Below the pieces are notes generated by a model, which saw only the letters and a program-made list of their open reading frames with translations, made no database searches and was not told the DNA's origin. DNA of 10,067 bases from Bacteroidales bacterium UBA6244 (GTDB taxonomy: Bacteria > Bacteroidota > Bacteroidia > Bacteroidales > F082), in the NCBI GenBank assembly GCA_002440885.1, contig DJVY01000083.1, positions 1 through 10,067 on the forward strand, given 5' to 3'. Shown here in pieces: positions 1-7,771 of this stretch. The stretch's first letter is position 1. Each line of letters starts with the position of its first letter. Made by a program: the position numbers and the translations under genes.

Positions 1-210
1 GTAATTTTTGTCATGTACTAAGAAACAATACATTAAATCTTTTTTAGGATTTCTTACAACATCGCTTAATGATAAAATCCCAACGAACACTTCCTTATCA
101 TCTAACACTACTACATAACCTTTCTCAAGTAGTTTTTCTCTGAAGTCATCTATTTTACAGCGAAAATTCACTGTGGGATAATTAAACAAAATTAAGTTCC
201 TTACATTCAT
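1..210 (-). CDS. CBS-like domain protein, partial (runs off left edge)
   Basis: Reading from an ATG at 208-210 towards base 1 gives 70 uninterrupted codons. The translation has the layout of one CBS half: a start like MNVRNLI, a strand and helix (KIDDFREKLLEKG), then YVVVLDD followed by VFVGILSLSDVV, which matches the usual 'hydrophobic strand, D-x-x-x, hVGhh(T/S)xxD' ending of CBS domains. CBS domains usually occur in pairs and often bind adenine nucleotides, so a second half would be expected beyond the window. The frame stays open upstream to about 258, with TPEYFFPTNI just before the ATG, so a non-ATG start is possible. It lies 63 bases downstream of the small membrane-protein gene on the same strand and may share its transcript. 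The CBS call rests on pattern only; the complete protein and its function are unknown. Confidence 0.5.
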   Translation of the reverse strand, partial: MNVRNLILFNYPTVNFRCKIDDFREKLLEKGYVVVLDDKEVFVGILSLSDVVRNPKKDLMYCFLVHDKNY

Positions 211-273
211 TATATTTGTGGGAAAGAAATATTCAGGTGTTTTAAATAATAAATTAAATCAAAAACAGCTTTA

Positions 274-636
274 TCATTCTATATCACCGAAAATCTCATA
301 TTGCAATCTAGAATTTTCCGCAGAAATAAATCTGCCAAACATTATTGATTTTTCAAGTTGTTTTAATGTATTATTTTCTGTATTCTGATCACCTTCTAAA
401 TGCTTAATTCTTTCTACCTCACCAGTTGAATCCTTTCCAGGAATTTTTTCGTTGAATATTACATGATGGAGAAAATCACTGGAAGGGGTGAAGGATAGTT
501 TTTTAGTTTTCTTTTTTGGTCTAAAAAAAAACAGGCATCCTTTCAATACGATTTTTACACAATAACAATAGCCAATAATAAACACCCATTTCGGAATAGT
601 ATACAGTTTCTTGATTTTAGTTTTCATTATATTCAT
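274..636 (-). CDS. small single-pass membrane protein, unknown function
   Basis: This encodes 120 residues that I do not recognise. A basic N-terminus (KTKIKK) precedes one hydrophobic stretch at about residues 17-38 (WVFIIGYCYC to CLFFF), followed by a very basic patch (RPKKKTKK) and a charged, polar tail of about 75 residues. The basic patch after the membrane segment suggests the tail stays in the cytoplasm. There is no lipobox and no clear signal-peptidase site. Two starts are possible: ATG at 634-636 and the in-frame ATG three codons later at 625-627. A perfect CGTTGA-AA-TCAACG inverted repeat ends one base from the first start and would bury its ribosome-binding region, which slightly favours the second. 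Base use is AT-rich like the CBS-like gene behind it, and unlike the large gene upstream. It could be a non-conserved ORF. Confidence 0.5.
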   Translation of the reverse strand: MNIMKTKIKKLYTIPKWVFIIGYCYCVKIVLKGCLFFFRPKKKTKKLSFTPSSDFLHHVIFNEKIPGKDSTGEVERIKHLEGDQNTENNTLKQLEKSIMFGRFISAENSRLQYEIFGDIE

Positions 637-637
637 T

Positions 638-651
638 CGTTGAAATCAACG
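638..651. repeat. perfect short inverted repeat before small membrane-protein gene
   Basis: The bases read CGTTGA-AA-TCAACG, six-base arms with a two-base centre. The repeat abuts the first possible start codon of the 120-residue gene. It could be an operator or an RNA hairpin limiting translation; a chance palindrome of this size is also possible. Confidence 0.45.
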
Positions 652-705
652 TCTTTTTCGATGCTGGTAAATGCTTATCTTAAACATTTCGATCAAATTA
701 TTCGA

Positions 706-749
706 GTATAAAAATAAATGAGGACTGCCAATTTTCACCAACAGCCCTC
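706..749 (-). terminator. rho-independent terminator of the giant surface-protein gene
   Basis: On the minus strand GAGGGCTG pairs with CAGTCCTC (eight pairs including one G-U) around a 14-base loop, at 720-749, and is followed directly by ATTTATTTTTAT. It lies about 84 bases after the stop codon of the 1517-residue gene, in the correct orientation. It separates that gene from the small genes at 1-636. Confidence 0.75.
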
Positions 750-832
750 GATCCAACATCAACAAGGTACACTTAACAAATAAATTCTTTATTCAGGATA
801 CTTTAAAGTATAATTAGTACCGTAAATAAATA

Positions 833-3800
833 TTATTCTAGAATAATGATCTTCTTACTAAACGTAGTTCCTTCGTTGGTTACAAACTGAACGATGTAAA
901 TTCCTGCTTGTAAATGTGAAGAGTCCAACGTGATGATATCTGTTTGTATAACATCATTTTCATAAACTCTTACGCCCATATTATTTACCATACGGATGCT
1001 TTGGATCCCCTTTAGCTGCTGAATGTTAATTTTATCAGTTGCAGGATTGGGATATACCAATATTTGTGAGCTCTGGGTTTCGTCGATGCCCACAATTAGG
1101 GTCATCATCACAGGAACCGTGAACACGGGGGTTACAGGGTCGTTGCTACTTATAAGAATGTTGGCTGTATAGGCATAAGTATTGTCCAGACCTGTAGCAT
1201 CAAAGTTTACATCAACAAGCTGTGCCTCTCCCGGGTTAATGGTTCCGGATACGGGTTCAATAGATAACCAGTCATAGGTTGTTCCTGTGAGGTTGGCCCG
1301 GATGTTCCAGTTATAGCTATATCCAATGTCCGCCAGATGTGACCAGGTAGTACCATCAGTCGATATCCAGTCGCCATTTGCATTGGCTGGCCCTGCATCC
1401 GCACCTGCTGGATGGCCACCGGCTGCATGTGTTATCGAATAGCCCACCCAGATGTCGTTGCCGGTAATTTCTACAGGCTCGGTCAGGGTAATGGTTAACC
1501 AGCCTGAGCCACTAAAGTCTTGCTCATGCAGTATCACACCAGGAGTCGTGGTGGTGCCGGCATCCCATATAATAAGATTTGCTGATACAGGAGCTTCATT
1601 AAGGAATACATCCACCGATTCCAGTCCGTATCCGGCAAAAGGCAAAGTCATGCCTGAAAGAAAGCGTGTTGCTACCATAAAAGTACCCCCACTTTGAAGG
1701 CCAATACCGTCAAAATTATCACCATCATAGTTTAGCACTACAGTTTCTCTGTCTTTCTCCACGGGCGAAGTACCAGACCCACTGCCTACAGTTGTCAGCG
1801 ATACATTAATGGGTTCCGGGGCTGGGCCTTCCGGCACAGATACCAGTGTATGGGGCCCAAGGTATTCGATCTCACCACTCCAGTTGAGTACTCCCTCACC
1901 ATTATTTTCGATCAGCATTACCTGCGTTGCCTGTCCGTTTGGCCAGGAAACAGACTGTGCTATGCCAGCCGGACTTATTCTAATGACCGGAATACTTCCG
2001 TCATCTACTATCATTACAATAACATTGGACAATACTGCCACAGGAATAGCACATTCGTATGAACTTATCATGATCGCGCTTACCTGGTCGCCATCCAATG
2101 GAATATATTCAAATACCTCTCCACTACCTAAGTGTTCGTTGTTGACATACCATTCGTAGTTGGGGTAGTCTCCACCGTTTACCGGAGCAGGAGTAAAGGT
2201 TACCGGGTAACCGATAAAAGAAGGATTAGCACTGGCAGTAATGGTCACTGAAGGGGTAACCAACTCATTAACAACAATATCATAAAGTGTCGATTCAGCC
2301 ATACCACTGTTACAAGGCAAACTTGAAGTTAATGCGACCCTGATATCATCACCATCAGAAGGCACATAGGTATAGGTGGGTAAATTTGTTCCTACCGGAA
2401 TTTCATTAACTTCCCAATAATACGTTGGGTCATCGCCTCCATTTACCGGAGTTGCAGTAAATGTTACTTCAGTTCCTTCGCATACATTGTTATTGTCAGC
2501 CTCTAAGATAACCTCGACCAATAATGTAGGCAACACTTCCGCCACATATGTGTCAGAGGTGGCAGGATTGTTTGTAGTACACTCCAGACTGGAGGTTACT
2601 TCCACAACTACTTCATCGCCATCAACGGGGGCATACTGGTAATAATCAAAATTATTGCCTGTAACAGCAACACCATTTATATACCATTGGTAGGTGGGGT
2701 TATCACCGGCGTTTTCAGGATAAGCATAAAAAGTAATGGATGAAGCTGAACATATCGGTTCGTGATCAGGCTCAATGGTGACACTTACTGGCAGGTTTTC
2801 GATCTCAACAAGTTCAGCACTGCCGGCCATGGTTGTTGTTGTATTTGAATTTATACCCGTAACGGTATAAACGCCGGCAAGTTGATTCCCGAAGGATATG
2901 ACTTCACCCGTACCATCAATAGTGGGCACTTGTGCAACATCGTCTTTGTATAAGGTGTACAAAACACCTATTTCAGAATTAGACAAACCCACAGGCAATC
3001 CGTCACTGTCTTCGCAGTAGTTACCACCACCGGTAACCGTATAGGCGGCTGGAATACCATTGTTTACAATCATTTCTATCACATTGGAGGTGTCTGTTGC
3101 CGAAGTAACACACTCAATAGAAGAAGTCATCACAACATATACCTGGTCCTCGTTAATGGGGAGGTAGGTATAAGTTTCATCGGTACCAACCAATACATCA
3201 TTAACAAACCACTCATAGGAAGGCATGTCTCCACCGTTTACAGGAGTCGGGCTAAAGATAACTGGATCAGCACTGTATACCGGGTTTTCGCTTGCTGCAA
3301 TGATAACTTCAGGGGTAACAATCTCGTTTACTGTAAGAGCTATGGTGTTTGATACACCTACATTGGCTGCACACGACAGATCAGAAGTTAACTCTACCTC
3401 AACCATATCGCCATCAGTAGGCATGTAGATAAATTGTACCTGGTTTGAGCCAACAGCATTATTGTTTAAGTACCACTGGTAGGTAGGATTTGATCCCCCA
3501 TTTACAGGCAAGGCAGTAATGGTTACGGGTGAACCAGCACATACTTCCACAAAATCAGCCGAAATGCTTACGCTCACAGGCAAAGACGTTACAGCACTTA
3601 TTACAGCATTGCCAATCATATCAATACTACCGGCGACATTGGTCCCGGTAACGGTATAAGTGCCGGCAAGCTGGTTACCAAAGCTGATAGCTTCGCCGGT
3701 GCCTTCAATAGTTGGGGTTTGGGCAACACCATCTTTAAAAAGCGTATAAGTTACCCCTTCTTCCGAACCGGATAAGCCCACGGGCAATCCTTCGCCATCA

Positions 3801-5386
3801 AAACAATAATCCCCGCTGCCGGATACCGTAAATACCTCAATTGGGGCAACTGTAAGCTTATAAACTTCTGCTGCTGTTAAATCATTATACCAGGCTGGGT
3901 AATATAATGATCCATTATTAACCTTAAAGGTAAAATCCATAATATTCTGAGGGCTTAGTGGATTGTGAATCTCTAAAGGTTGTTCGGGCGTTTGCAGGGT
4001 GCCATCTCCAGTTCCATCAGTCTCCCATAAAACTGTGCCAAATCCAATATCGCTTACTGCACGAAAATACAATTTGTCTTTATATTGTACAAATCCTTCT
4101 TTAAAATTAATTTCAGGGTTAAAATCTACTCCTCCTGTCGGGCTTGGATTGATTTCTTTTATCAAATGCACGCCTTCTGCTTCCGACCAGCCCCATAACT
4201 CATAATTAGCGTAATTACTCCCGTCATAGGCCAGGAAAACAACTAGGTCTCCATAGGCCTTTATATTGATTATGCCGTGAACACCCGCCTGTTCGGAAAG
4301 GTTTACCGTTCCTTCTACTGTGCCGTCGCTTTTCCACAGGTCAGCAATAACTTCGTCGTCTTGAACATAGGAATTTGCTCGAAAGAAAAGCGTTCCGTTT
4401 ACATTCGTCAGGTATTTGGGATAGCTACTATTTGGCATTCCTGATGATCCACCTGGAAAAATATCTTTCACCAGGTAGGTGCCATCTTCTGTGCCGTCGG
4501 TGGCCCATAGTTCAATGCCATGTGCGCCATCGTTGGTACTGAAAAACATCTTGTCGCCGCATGGGGTTAAATACATGGGTGTTTCGCTATATTGTTCCTG
4601 AGCAATATCCTTTACCAGGTGGGTACCTGCTTCGGTGCCGTCAGTCACCCACAGTTCGCCCGAATGTCCACTATTCACGCCCTGTTGGCCATCATAAGCC
4701 TCGAAATACAACAGGCCGTTAAATTCCCGGAACCTCATGGGTGTACTCCCACTTGATCCATAATTCACCGGGTCGTTAGGACGGATATCTTTTAACATAA
4801 AGGTTCCTTCCTCGGTACCATCAGAACACCACAGTTCTTCTCCGTGAAATTCAGAACTAAAGTACGGATCTCCATCAGTTCCCGCAAAATACACCTTACC
4901 ATTATAGGCATATAATTGATCAGAAGATCCGTAACCACCTAGACCGCTACCATCGCCCAGGGACACGTCTTTAACCATATAGGTGCCTGCTTCGGTGCCA
5001 TCCGTTGCCCATAACTCATGACCATGAACATCATCCTGGGCAATAAAGTAAAGTATATTGTTACAGGTGGCAAAATTATTTGCCCAGCCTGATTCGCTCC
5101 CATCCGGTCCCGGATAAATATCCTTTAGTAATTGGGTACCCGTTTCCGTTCCGTCCGACACCCATAACTCTGTACCATAAGTGCCACCTCCATATATATT
5201 ATCATCTGCATGAATGTATAATTTTCCATTGTACGTAGTCATAAAATTGTACATGGCAGATGGTTCCCATTCCGCCGGCGCAATATCTTTAAGCAGTTCT
5301 ATTACCTGTGCCTGTCCCGGCAGGGTTATGCCAAGAATTAAGGCCAGTATTAGGCCTTTTAAATAAAGTAAATTTCTTTTTTTCAT
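833..5386 (-). CDS. giant T9SS-exported multidomain surface protein (ELWxxDGT propeller, Ig-like repeats, sorting tail)
   Basis: The product has 1517 residues. Residues 1-27 form a signal peptide (MKKRNLLYLK, then a hydrophobic core ending GQAQ). Residues 73-463 carry about eight ELWxxDGTExGT units spaced 47-60 residues apart, probably one beta-propeller. Residues 517-1127 are seven Ig/PKD-like modules of 80-90 residues. Residues about 1133-1175 (ISPAGIAQSV, LNWS) and 1372-1433 (WLSIEPVSGTI, ISSNDP) look like two halves of one choice-of-anchor/BACON-like beta domain, with a beta-rich domain inserted between them at about 1214-1366. Residues about 1440-1517 form a Por-secretion type C-terminal domain (VYPNPATDKI, GIYIVQF, KKIIIL), which in Bacteroidota directs export through T9SS and surface attachment or release. 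No catalytic motif is visible, so adhesion, matrix or ligand binding is inferred. It has its own promoter and terminator and diverges from a two-component system. The ATG at 5384-5386 is chosen because the signal peptide follows it directly. Confidence 0.95.
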   Translation of the reverse strand: MKKRNLLYLKGLILALILGITLPGQAQVIELLKDIAPAEWEPSAMYNFMTTYNGKLYIHADDNIYGGGTYGTELWVSDGTETGTQLLKDIYPGPDGSESGWANNFATCNNILYFIAQDDVHGHELWATDGTEAGTYMVKDVSLGDGSGLGGYGSSDQLYAYNGKVYFAGTDGDPYFSSEFHGEELWCSDGTEEGTFMLKDIRPNDPVNYGSSGSTPMRFREFNGLLYFEAYDGQQGVNSGHSGELWVTDGTEAGTHLVKDIAQEQYSETPMYLTPCGDKMFFSTNDGAHGIELWATDGTEDGTYLVKDIFPGGSSGMPNSSYPKYLTNVNGTLFFRANSYVQDDEVIADLWKSDGTVEGTVNLSEQAGVHGIINIKAYGDLVVFLAYDGSNYANYELWGWSEAEGVHLIKEINPSPTGGVDFNPEINFKEGFVQYKDKLYFRAVSDIGFGTVLWETDGTGDGTLQTPEQPLEIHNPLSPQNIMDFTFKVNNGSLYYPAWYNDLTAAEVYKLTVAPIEVFTVSGSGDYCFDGEGLPVGLSGSEEGVTYTLFKDGVAQTPTIEGTGEAISFGNQLAGTYTVTGTNVAGSIDMIGNAVISAVTSLPVSVSISADFVEVCAGSPVTITALPVNGGSNPTYQWYLNNNAVGSNQVQFIYMPTDGDMVEVELTSDLSCAANVGVSNTIALTVNEIVTPEVIIAASENPVYSADPVIFSPTPVNGGDMPSYEWFVNDVLVGTDETYTYLPINEDQVYVVMTSSIECVTSATDTSNVIEMIVNNGIPAAYTVTGGGNYCEDSDGLPVGLSNSEIGVLYTLYKDDVAQVPTIDGTGEVISFGNQLAGVYTVTGINSNTTTTMAGSAELVEIENLPVSVTIEPDHEPICSASSITFYAYPENAGDNPTYQWYINGVAVTGNNFDYYQYAPVDGDEVVVEVTSSLECTTNNPATSDTYVAEVLPTLLVEVILEADNNNVCEGTEVTFTATPVNGGDDPTYYWEVNEIPVGTNLPTYTYVPSDGDDIRVALTSSLPCNSGMAESTLYDIVVNELVTPSVTITASANPSFIGYPVTFTPAPVNGGDYPNYEWYVNNEHLGSGEVFEYIPLDGDQVSAIMISSYECAIPVAVLSNVIVMIVDDGSIPVIRISPAGIAQSVSWPNGQATQVMLIENNGEGVLNWSGEIEYLGPHTLVSVPEGPAPEPINVSLTTVGSGSGTSPVEKDRETVVLNYDGDNFDGIGLQSGGTFMVATRFLSGMTLPFAGYGLESVDVFLNEAPVSANLIIWDAGTTTTPGVILHEQDFSGSGWLTITLTEPVEITGNDIWVGYSITHAAGGHPAGADAGPANANGDWISTDGTTWSHLADIGYSYNWNIRANLTGTTYDWLSIEPVSGTINPGEAQLVDVNFDATGLDNTYAYTANILISSNDPVTPVFTVPVMMTLIVGIDETQSSQILVYPNPATDKINIQQLKGIQSIRMVNNMGVRVYENDVIQTDIITLDSSHLQAGIYIVQFVTNEGTTFSKKIIILE
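2006..3838 (-). repeat. Ig/PKD-like module array with A-B-C / A-B-B-C order
   Basis: Seven modules cover protein residues 517-1127. A modules (517-600, 775-862) share GLPVGLS, YTL(F/Y)KD, and ISFGNQLAG followed by YTVTG. B modules (601-686, 863-952, 953-1039) share NPTYQWY or DPTYYWE and a DGDxxxVxLTSSLxC ending, with two cysteines each (616/672, 879/936, 969/1025) that could form a disulfide. C modules (687-774, 1040-1127) share VTPxVxIxAS, NPxxxxxPVxF and YEW(F/Y)VN, with only one cysteine (759, 1112). The first block is A-B-C and the second A-B-B-C, so a block duplication plus one extra B is the simplest history. Confidence 0.85.
3998..5170 (-). repeat. ELWxxDGT repeat region (about eight units)
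   Basis: The unit ELW(V/A/C/K/E)(S/T)DGTExGT recurs at protein residues 73, 124, 184, 244, 292, 349, 396 and 452. Each is followed by a hydrophobic-VKDI-like strand and preceded by a strand of the type LYFxAxDxxHG. The unit at 396 is degenerate (ELWGWSEAEGV, lacking DGT). The spacing of 47-60 residues and the alternation of strands fit the blades of a propeller; the fold itself is inferred. The DNA copies have diverged and are not near-identical. Confidence 0.85.
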
Positions 5387-5463
5387 GTTAATGAATTTAA
5401 ATAAATAATATTAATATTAAATTTTCATGTTATACCAATAAAAAGTAATTAATATTGACGGAA

Positions 5464-5494
5464 CAAAACTAAATGAGGGCAATGGTATAGTCAA
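5464..5494 (-). promoter_or_regulatory. Bacteroidota-type promoter of the giant surface-protein gene
   Basis: On the minus strand a TTG (5492-5494, within ATTGAC) is separated by 20 bases from TAGTTTTG (5464-5471). This fits the TTTG-N19-21-TAnnTTTG pattern of the Bacteroidota primary sigma factor. Transcription would start near 5457 and give an AT-rich leader of about 70 bases before the ATG. No strong Shine-Dalgarno is present, which is usual for this phylum. Confidence 0.6.
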
Positions 5495-5496
5495 TT

Positions 5497-5576
5497 CGTG
5501 CCAATGCCTAAATTTAATTAAAAAGGAATAGGCGCTGGCACGTATATAATAGGGGTGTGCCAATAAGCGCTGGCAC
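5497..5576. promoter_or_regulatory. cluster of four alternating GTGCCA/TGGCAC half-sites, probable operator
   Basis: GTGCCA occurs at 5498-5503 and 5557-5562 and its complement TGGCAC at 5536-5541 and 5571-5576, so the order is forward, reverse, forward, reverse. The first pair is part of 14-base arms, CGTGCCAATGCCTA (5497-5510) and TAGGCGCTGGCACG (5529-5542), complementary at 12 of 14 positions. The second pair forms a 20-base dyad, GTGCCA-N8-TGGCAC. GCGCTGGCAC is also a perfect direct repeat (5532-5541 and 5567-5576). The nearest half-site lies just upstream of the giant gene's -33 element, a typical activator position. The neighbouring NarL/LuxR-type regulator is the obvious candidate ligand, but that is inference; a mobile hairpin element is the alternative. 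Confidence 0.55.
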
Positions 5577-5628
5577 CTATTTTACACGATATGCCGTTTT
5601 ACAGATACCAATTCAGGAAAACAAGCCT

Positions 5629-5636
5629 TAACTTTG
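5629..5636 (+). promoter_or_regulatory. candidate -7 element for the histidine kinase operon
   Basis: TAACTTTG matches the Bacteroidota TAnnTTTG -7 pattern on the plus strand. No clear TTTG is visible 19-21 bases upstream, so the promoter is weak or depends on an activator. The implied start near 5643 gives a leader of about 120 bases before the kinase ATG. Confidence 0.4.
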
Positions 5637-5761
5637 CATTGTTCTAAGTTTAGTAACAATGATGATAAATAGCTGTGTTGAAATCCTTGATTTGAACTTT
5701 CAGCGTAAATAAAAATGGAATAATCCAATGTATTATACGCTTGTCATCCGATATAAATAGA

Positions 5762-7771
5762 ATGCCTGTGAAAAAAGAATATAACAAATCCATAAAGATT
5801 CGGGGTTTTGGCGATATGGTTTTTTCGGGAAAGCATATTGCCTTGGTGCTACTATTCCTGGTTTTAATAGTTACGGTGGTTTCAATCAACATGCCCGGTT
5901 ACCAAAATATAAAGAATGAAGAGGGTGTTTCACAAAATTATGATTCAATATTTACAATTGGTACCGGGCTTTTTTATACAGATACAGACAAAGCACGCAA
6001 CCTGATCATGGATGAGTATCAGCATCTTGACGGTAAAAATGTCCGCCAGCAGATGAGATTCCTGAATTTTATTGGCGCAACCTATCAGGTTCAGGATAAC
6101 TACACCCTGGCCATGGAATACTACTTTAAGGCGCTTAAGCTGTCTCCTGAAACGGTCGACAGCACCATGATGGTGGCTATTTATAATAATATTGGCTATA
6201 TAAACCAAAAAACAGGCAATTTTAAAACCGCATTGAATTTTATGCTCAAGGCACTCAATTCGAACAAAAAAAATAGCATTGCAGCATCAATCCTGAATAA
6301 CATAGGTATCGTGTATTTAAGTATTGAAGAATTCGACAAGGGAGAAACTTATTTCAGGGAAGCTTTGGCTTACAGTATGAGTGCTAGAGACAGTATTTCG
6401 ATGACCACCATCCTGACAAATCTCGGATTTATCTTTATGAACAAGGAACAGGCTGATTCGGCACAGTATTATTTCAATAGATCGCTTCAGGTAGCCAACA
6501 GTATCGATAATATTTACTCCCGAATTCTGGTGTACAATGGCTTGGGTGATTTATTTACACAAACAGGTAATTATCAGGAAGCGGAAACCAACCATGAGAA
6601 AGCCAGACAACTGGCTGAAAACATGAACGATTCATATAGTACTGCTTATGCAGTGATGGGATTGGCTAAAATTGAAAAATTGCGGAACAATTTGAATAAT
6701 GCCTTATTGCTTATTCAGGAAGCGACCCAAATAGCGGAACGAATAAACAATGACCTGCTCATTTATGAGTGTAAAAAACTTTTCTCTGAAATATATCAGC
6801 AAGCAGGAGAATTTGAAAAGAGCCTGAATTATCTTCAGGAATATATTAACCTGAAAGAGAAATTCGTCAACCAGAATACCATCCGTCAGGTATACAACGA
6901 AGAGATTACTGTTTTAAACGAATCAAACAAAATCAAACAGCTCGAAATCGAGCAACAGGAATTGCAACTTAGTAGGAAGAATATTCTGGTTATATCTGTG
7001 TTGATAGTCTTTTTATTGGGTATTTTCGGTTTGTATATCATGTTTATGAATTATCGCTATCGACAAAATGCCAAATTGCAAAACCTGGTTATTGAAATGA
7101 ATGAGAGAAAATCGCGCACATCCATTGAAGCAGAAATTCAGGAACGAAAAAGGATAGGACAGGATTTGCATGATGGGTTAGGCCAAATGCTTTCGGTAGC
7201 CAGGCTAAACGTAAGCGCCCTTAACCAGAAAGCAGAAGTAACAAATGAACGGAAAATAAGGCTCATTGAATCGGCCATATACAGCATCGACACGGCTTTT
7301 AGCGAACTCCGGCAAATTTCGCATAACCTTTCACCCACCATCCTGGTTACAAAAGGACTGGAAGAAGCGGTTCAGGATATCGTACGAAGAATTAACGAAA
7401 GCAATAAGATACTGATCATTTGCGAAATATTCGGGCTTAACCGGCAGCTCGATAACCTGATCGAAAATACACTTTACAGAGCTGTTCAGGAGCTTACAAA
7501 CAACGCCATCAAACATGCGCACGCCACCTCAATCTCCATACAACTCGTGCAAAACGAAGAGGAAATCACCTTGATGATTGAAGATAATGGTCTGGGCTTT
7601 GACCTTAATAAGGAACGAACACATGCTATATCAGGGGGAATTTATAATATTCAGTCAAGAGTTGAGAACCATCATGGCACAATATTCATCGACAGTAAAA
7701 AAAATCGCGGAACGATTATTACCATCACCGTGCCGCTTAATTATGTGGACTATGCAACAATCAAAAATTAA
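5762..7771 (+). CDS. TPR-containing membrane sensor histidine kinase (HisKA_3 / HATPase_c)
   Basis: This is a 669-residue sensor kinase that should autophosphorylate on histidine and pass the phosphate to the regulator encoded next. After a basic N-terminus, residues about 26-44 form a membrane segment. Residues about 94-373 hold seven TPR-like repeats of about 40 residues (for example YNNIGYINQKTGNFKTALN), the likely sensory part, and probably extracytoplasmic because it sits between two membrane segments. A short coiled coil precedes the second membrane segment (408-430). The dimerisation and phosphoacceptor box is RIGQDLHDGLGQ with His470, the HisKA_3 type typical of NarL-family partners. 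The ATPase domain shows an N-box (QELTNNAIKHAH, about 577-588), a G1 box (IEDNGLGF, 606-613) and a G2-like GGIYNI. All key residues are present. ATG 5762 is chosen over an in-frame TTG at 5741 because it is the first ATG and leaves a normal N-terminus. The signal sensed is unknown. Confidence 0.93.
   Translation: MPVKKEYNKSIKIRGFGDMVFSGKHIALVLLFLVLIVTVVSINMPGYQNIKNEEGVSQNYDSIFTIGTGLFYTDTDKARNLIMDEYQHLDGKNVRQQMRFLNFIGATYQVQDNYTLAMEYYFKALKLSPETVDSTMMVAIYNNIGYINQKTGNFKTALNFMLKALNSNKKNSIAASILNNIGIVYLSIEEFDKGETYFREALAYSMSARDSISMTTILTNLGFIFMNKEQADSAQYYFNRSLQVANSIDNIYSRILVYNGLGDLFTQTGNYQEAETNHEKARQLAENMNDSYSTAYAVMGLAKIEKLRNNLNNALLLIQEATQIAERINNDLLIYECKKLFSEIYQQAGEFEKSLNYLQEYINLKEKFVNQNTIRQVYNEEITVLNESNKIKQLEIEQQELQLSRKNILVISVLIVFLLGIFGLYIMFMNYRYRQNAKLQNLVIEMNERKSRTSIEAEIQERKRIGQDLHDGLGQMLSVARLNVSALNQKAEVTNERKIRLIESAIYSIDTAFSELRQISHNLSPTILVTKGLEEAVQDIVRRINESNKILIICEIFGLNRQLDNLIENTLYRAVQELTNNAIKHAHATSISIQLVQNEEEITLMIEDNGLGFDLNKERTHAISGGIYNIQSRVENHHGTIFIDSKKNRGTIITITVPLNYVDYATIKN

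Larger units (their letters stand above)
5387..5761. other. divergent intergenic region between surface-protein gene and two-component operon
   Basis: This 375-base gap holds the start regions of two divergent transcripts. From left to right it contains a very AT-rich leader of the giant gene (5387-5456), the giant gene's promoter (5464-5494), four alternating GTGCCA/TGGCAC half-sites (5498-5576) and a weaker plus-strand promoter candidate (5629-5636). A run of codons open in the kinase frame lies before the kinase ATG, but I see no separate gene in it. Confidence 0.8.

Noticed and set aside
1452..2159. Plus-strand frames of 70-116 codons inside the giant gene
   Set aside because: They are shadows of the repetitive coding strand; the minus-strand product has clear domains throughout.
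2006..5170. Possible CRISPR or tandem DNA repeat in the giant gene
   Set aside because: The repeats are at protein level, diverged in DNA, and lie in one uninterrupted reading frame.
5741..5761. TTG start for the histidine kinase
   Set aside because: It adds only seven residues with no recognisable role; the ATG at 5762 is the more usual start. It remains possible.
5650..5892. Minus-strand 80-codon frame overlapping the kinase start
   Set aside because: It is antisense to the kinase N-terminus and promoter region and has no family features.
7578..7751. Upstream extension of the response-regulator frame to 277 residues
   Set aside because: It lies wholly within the kinase ATPase coding region, and the receiver domain starts normally at 7743 or 7752.
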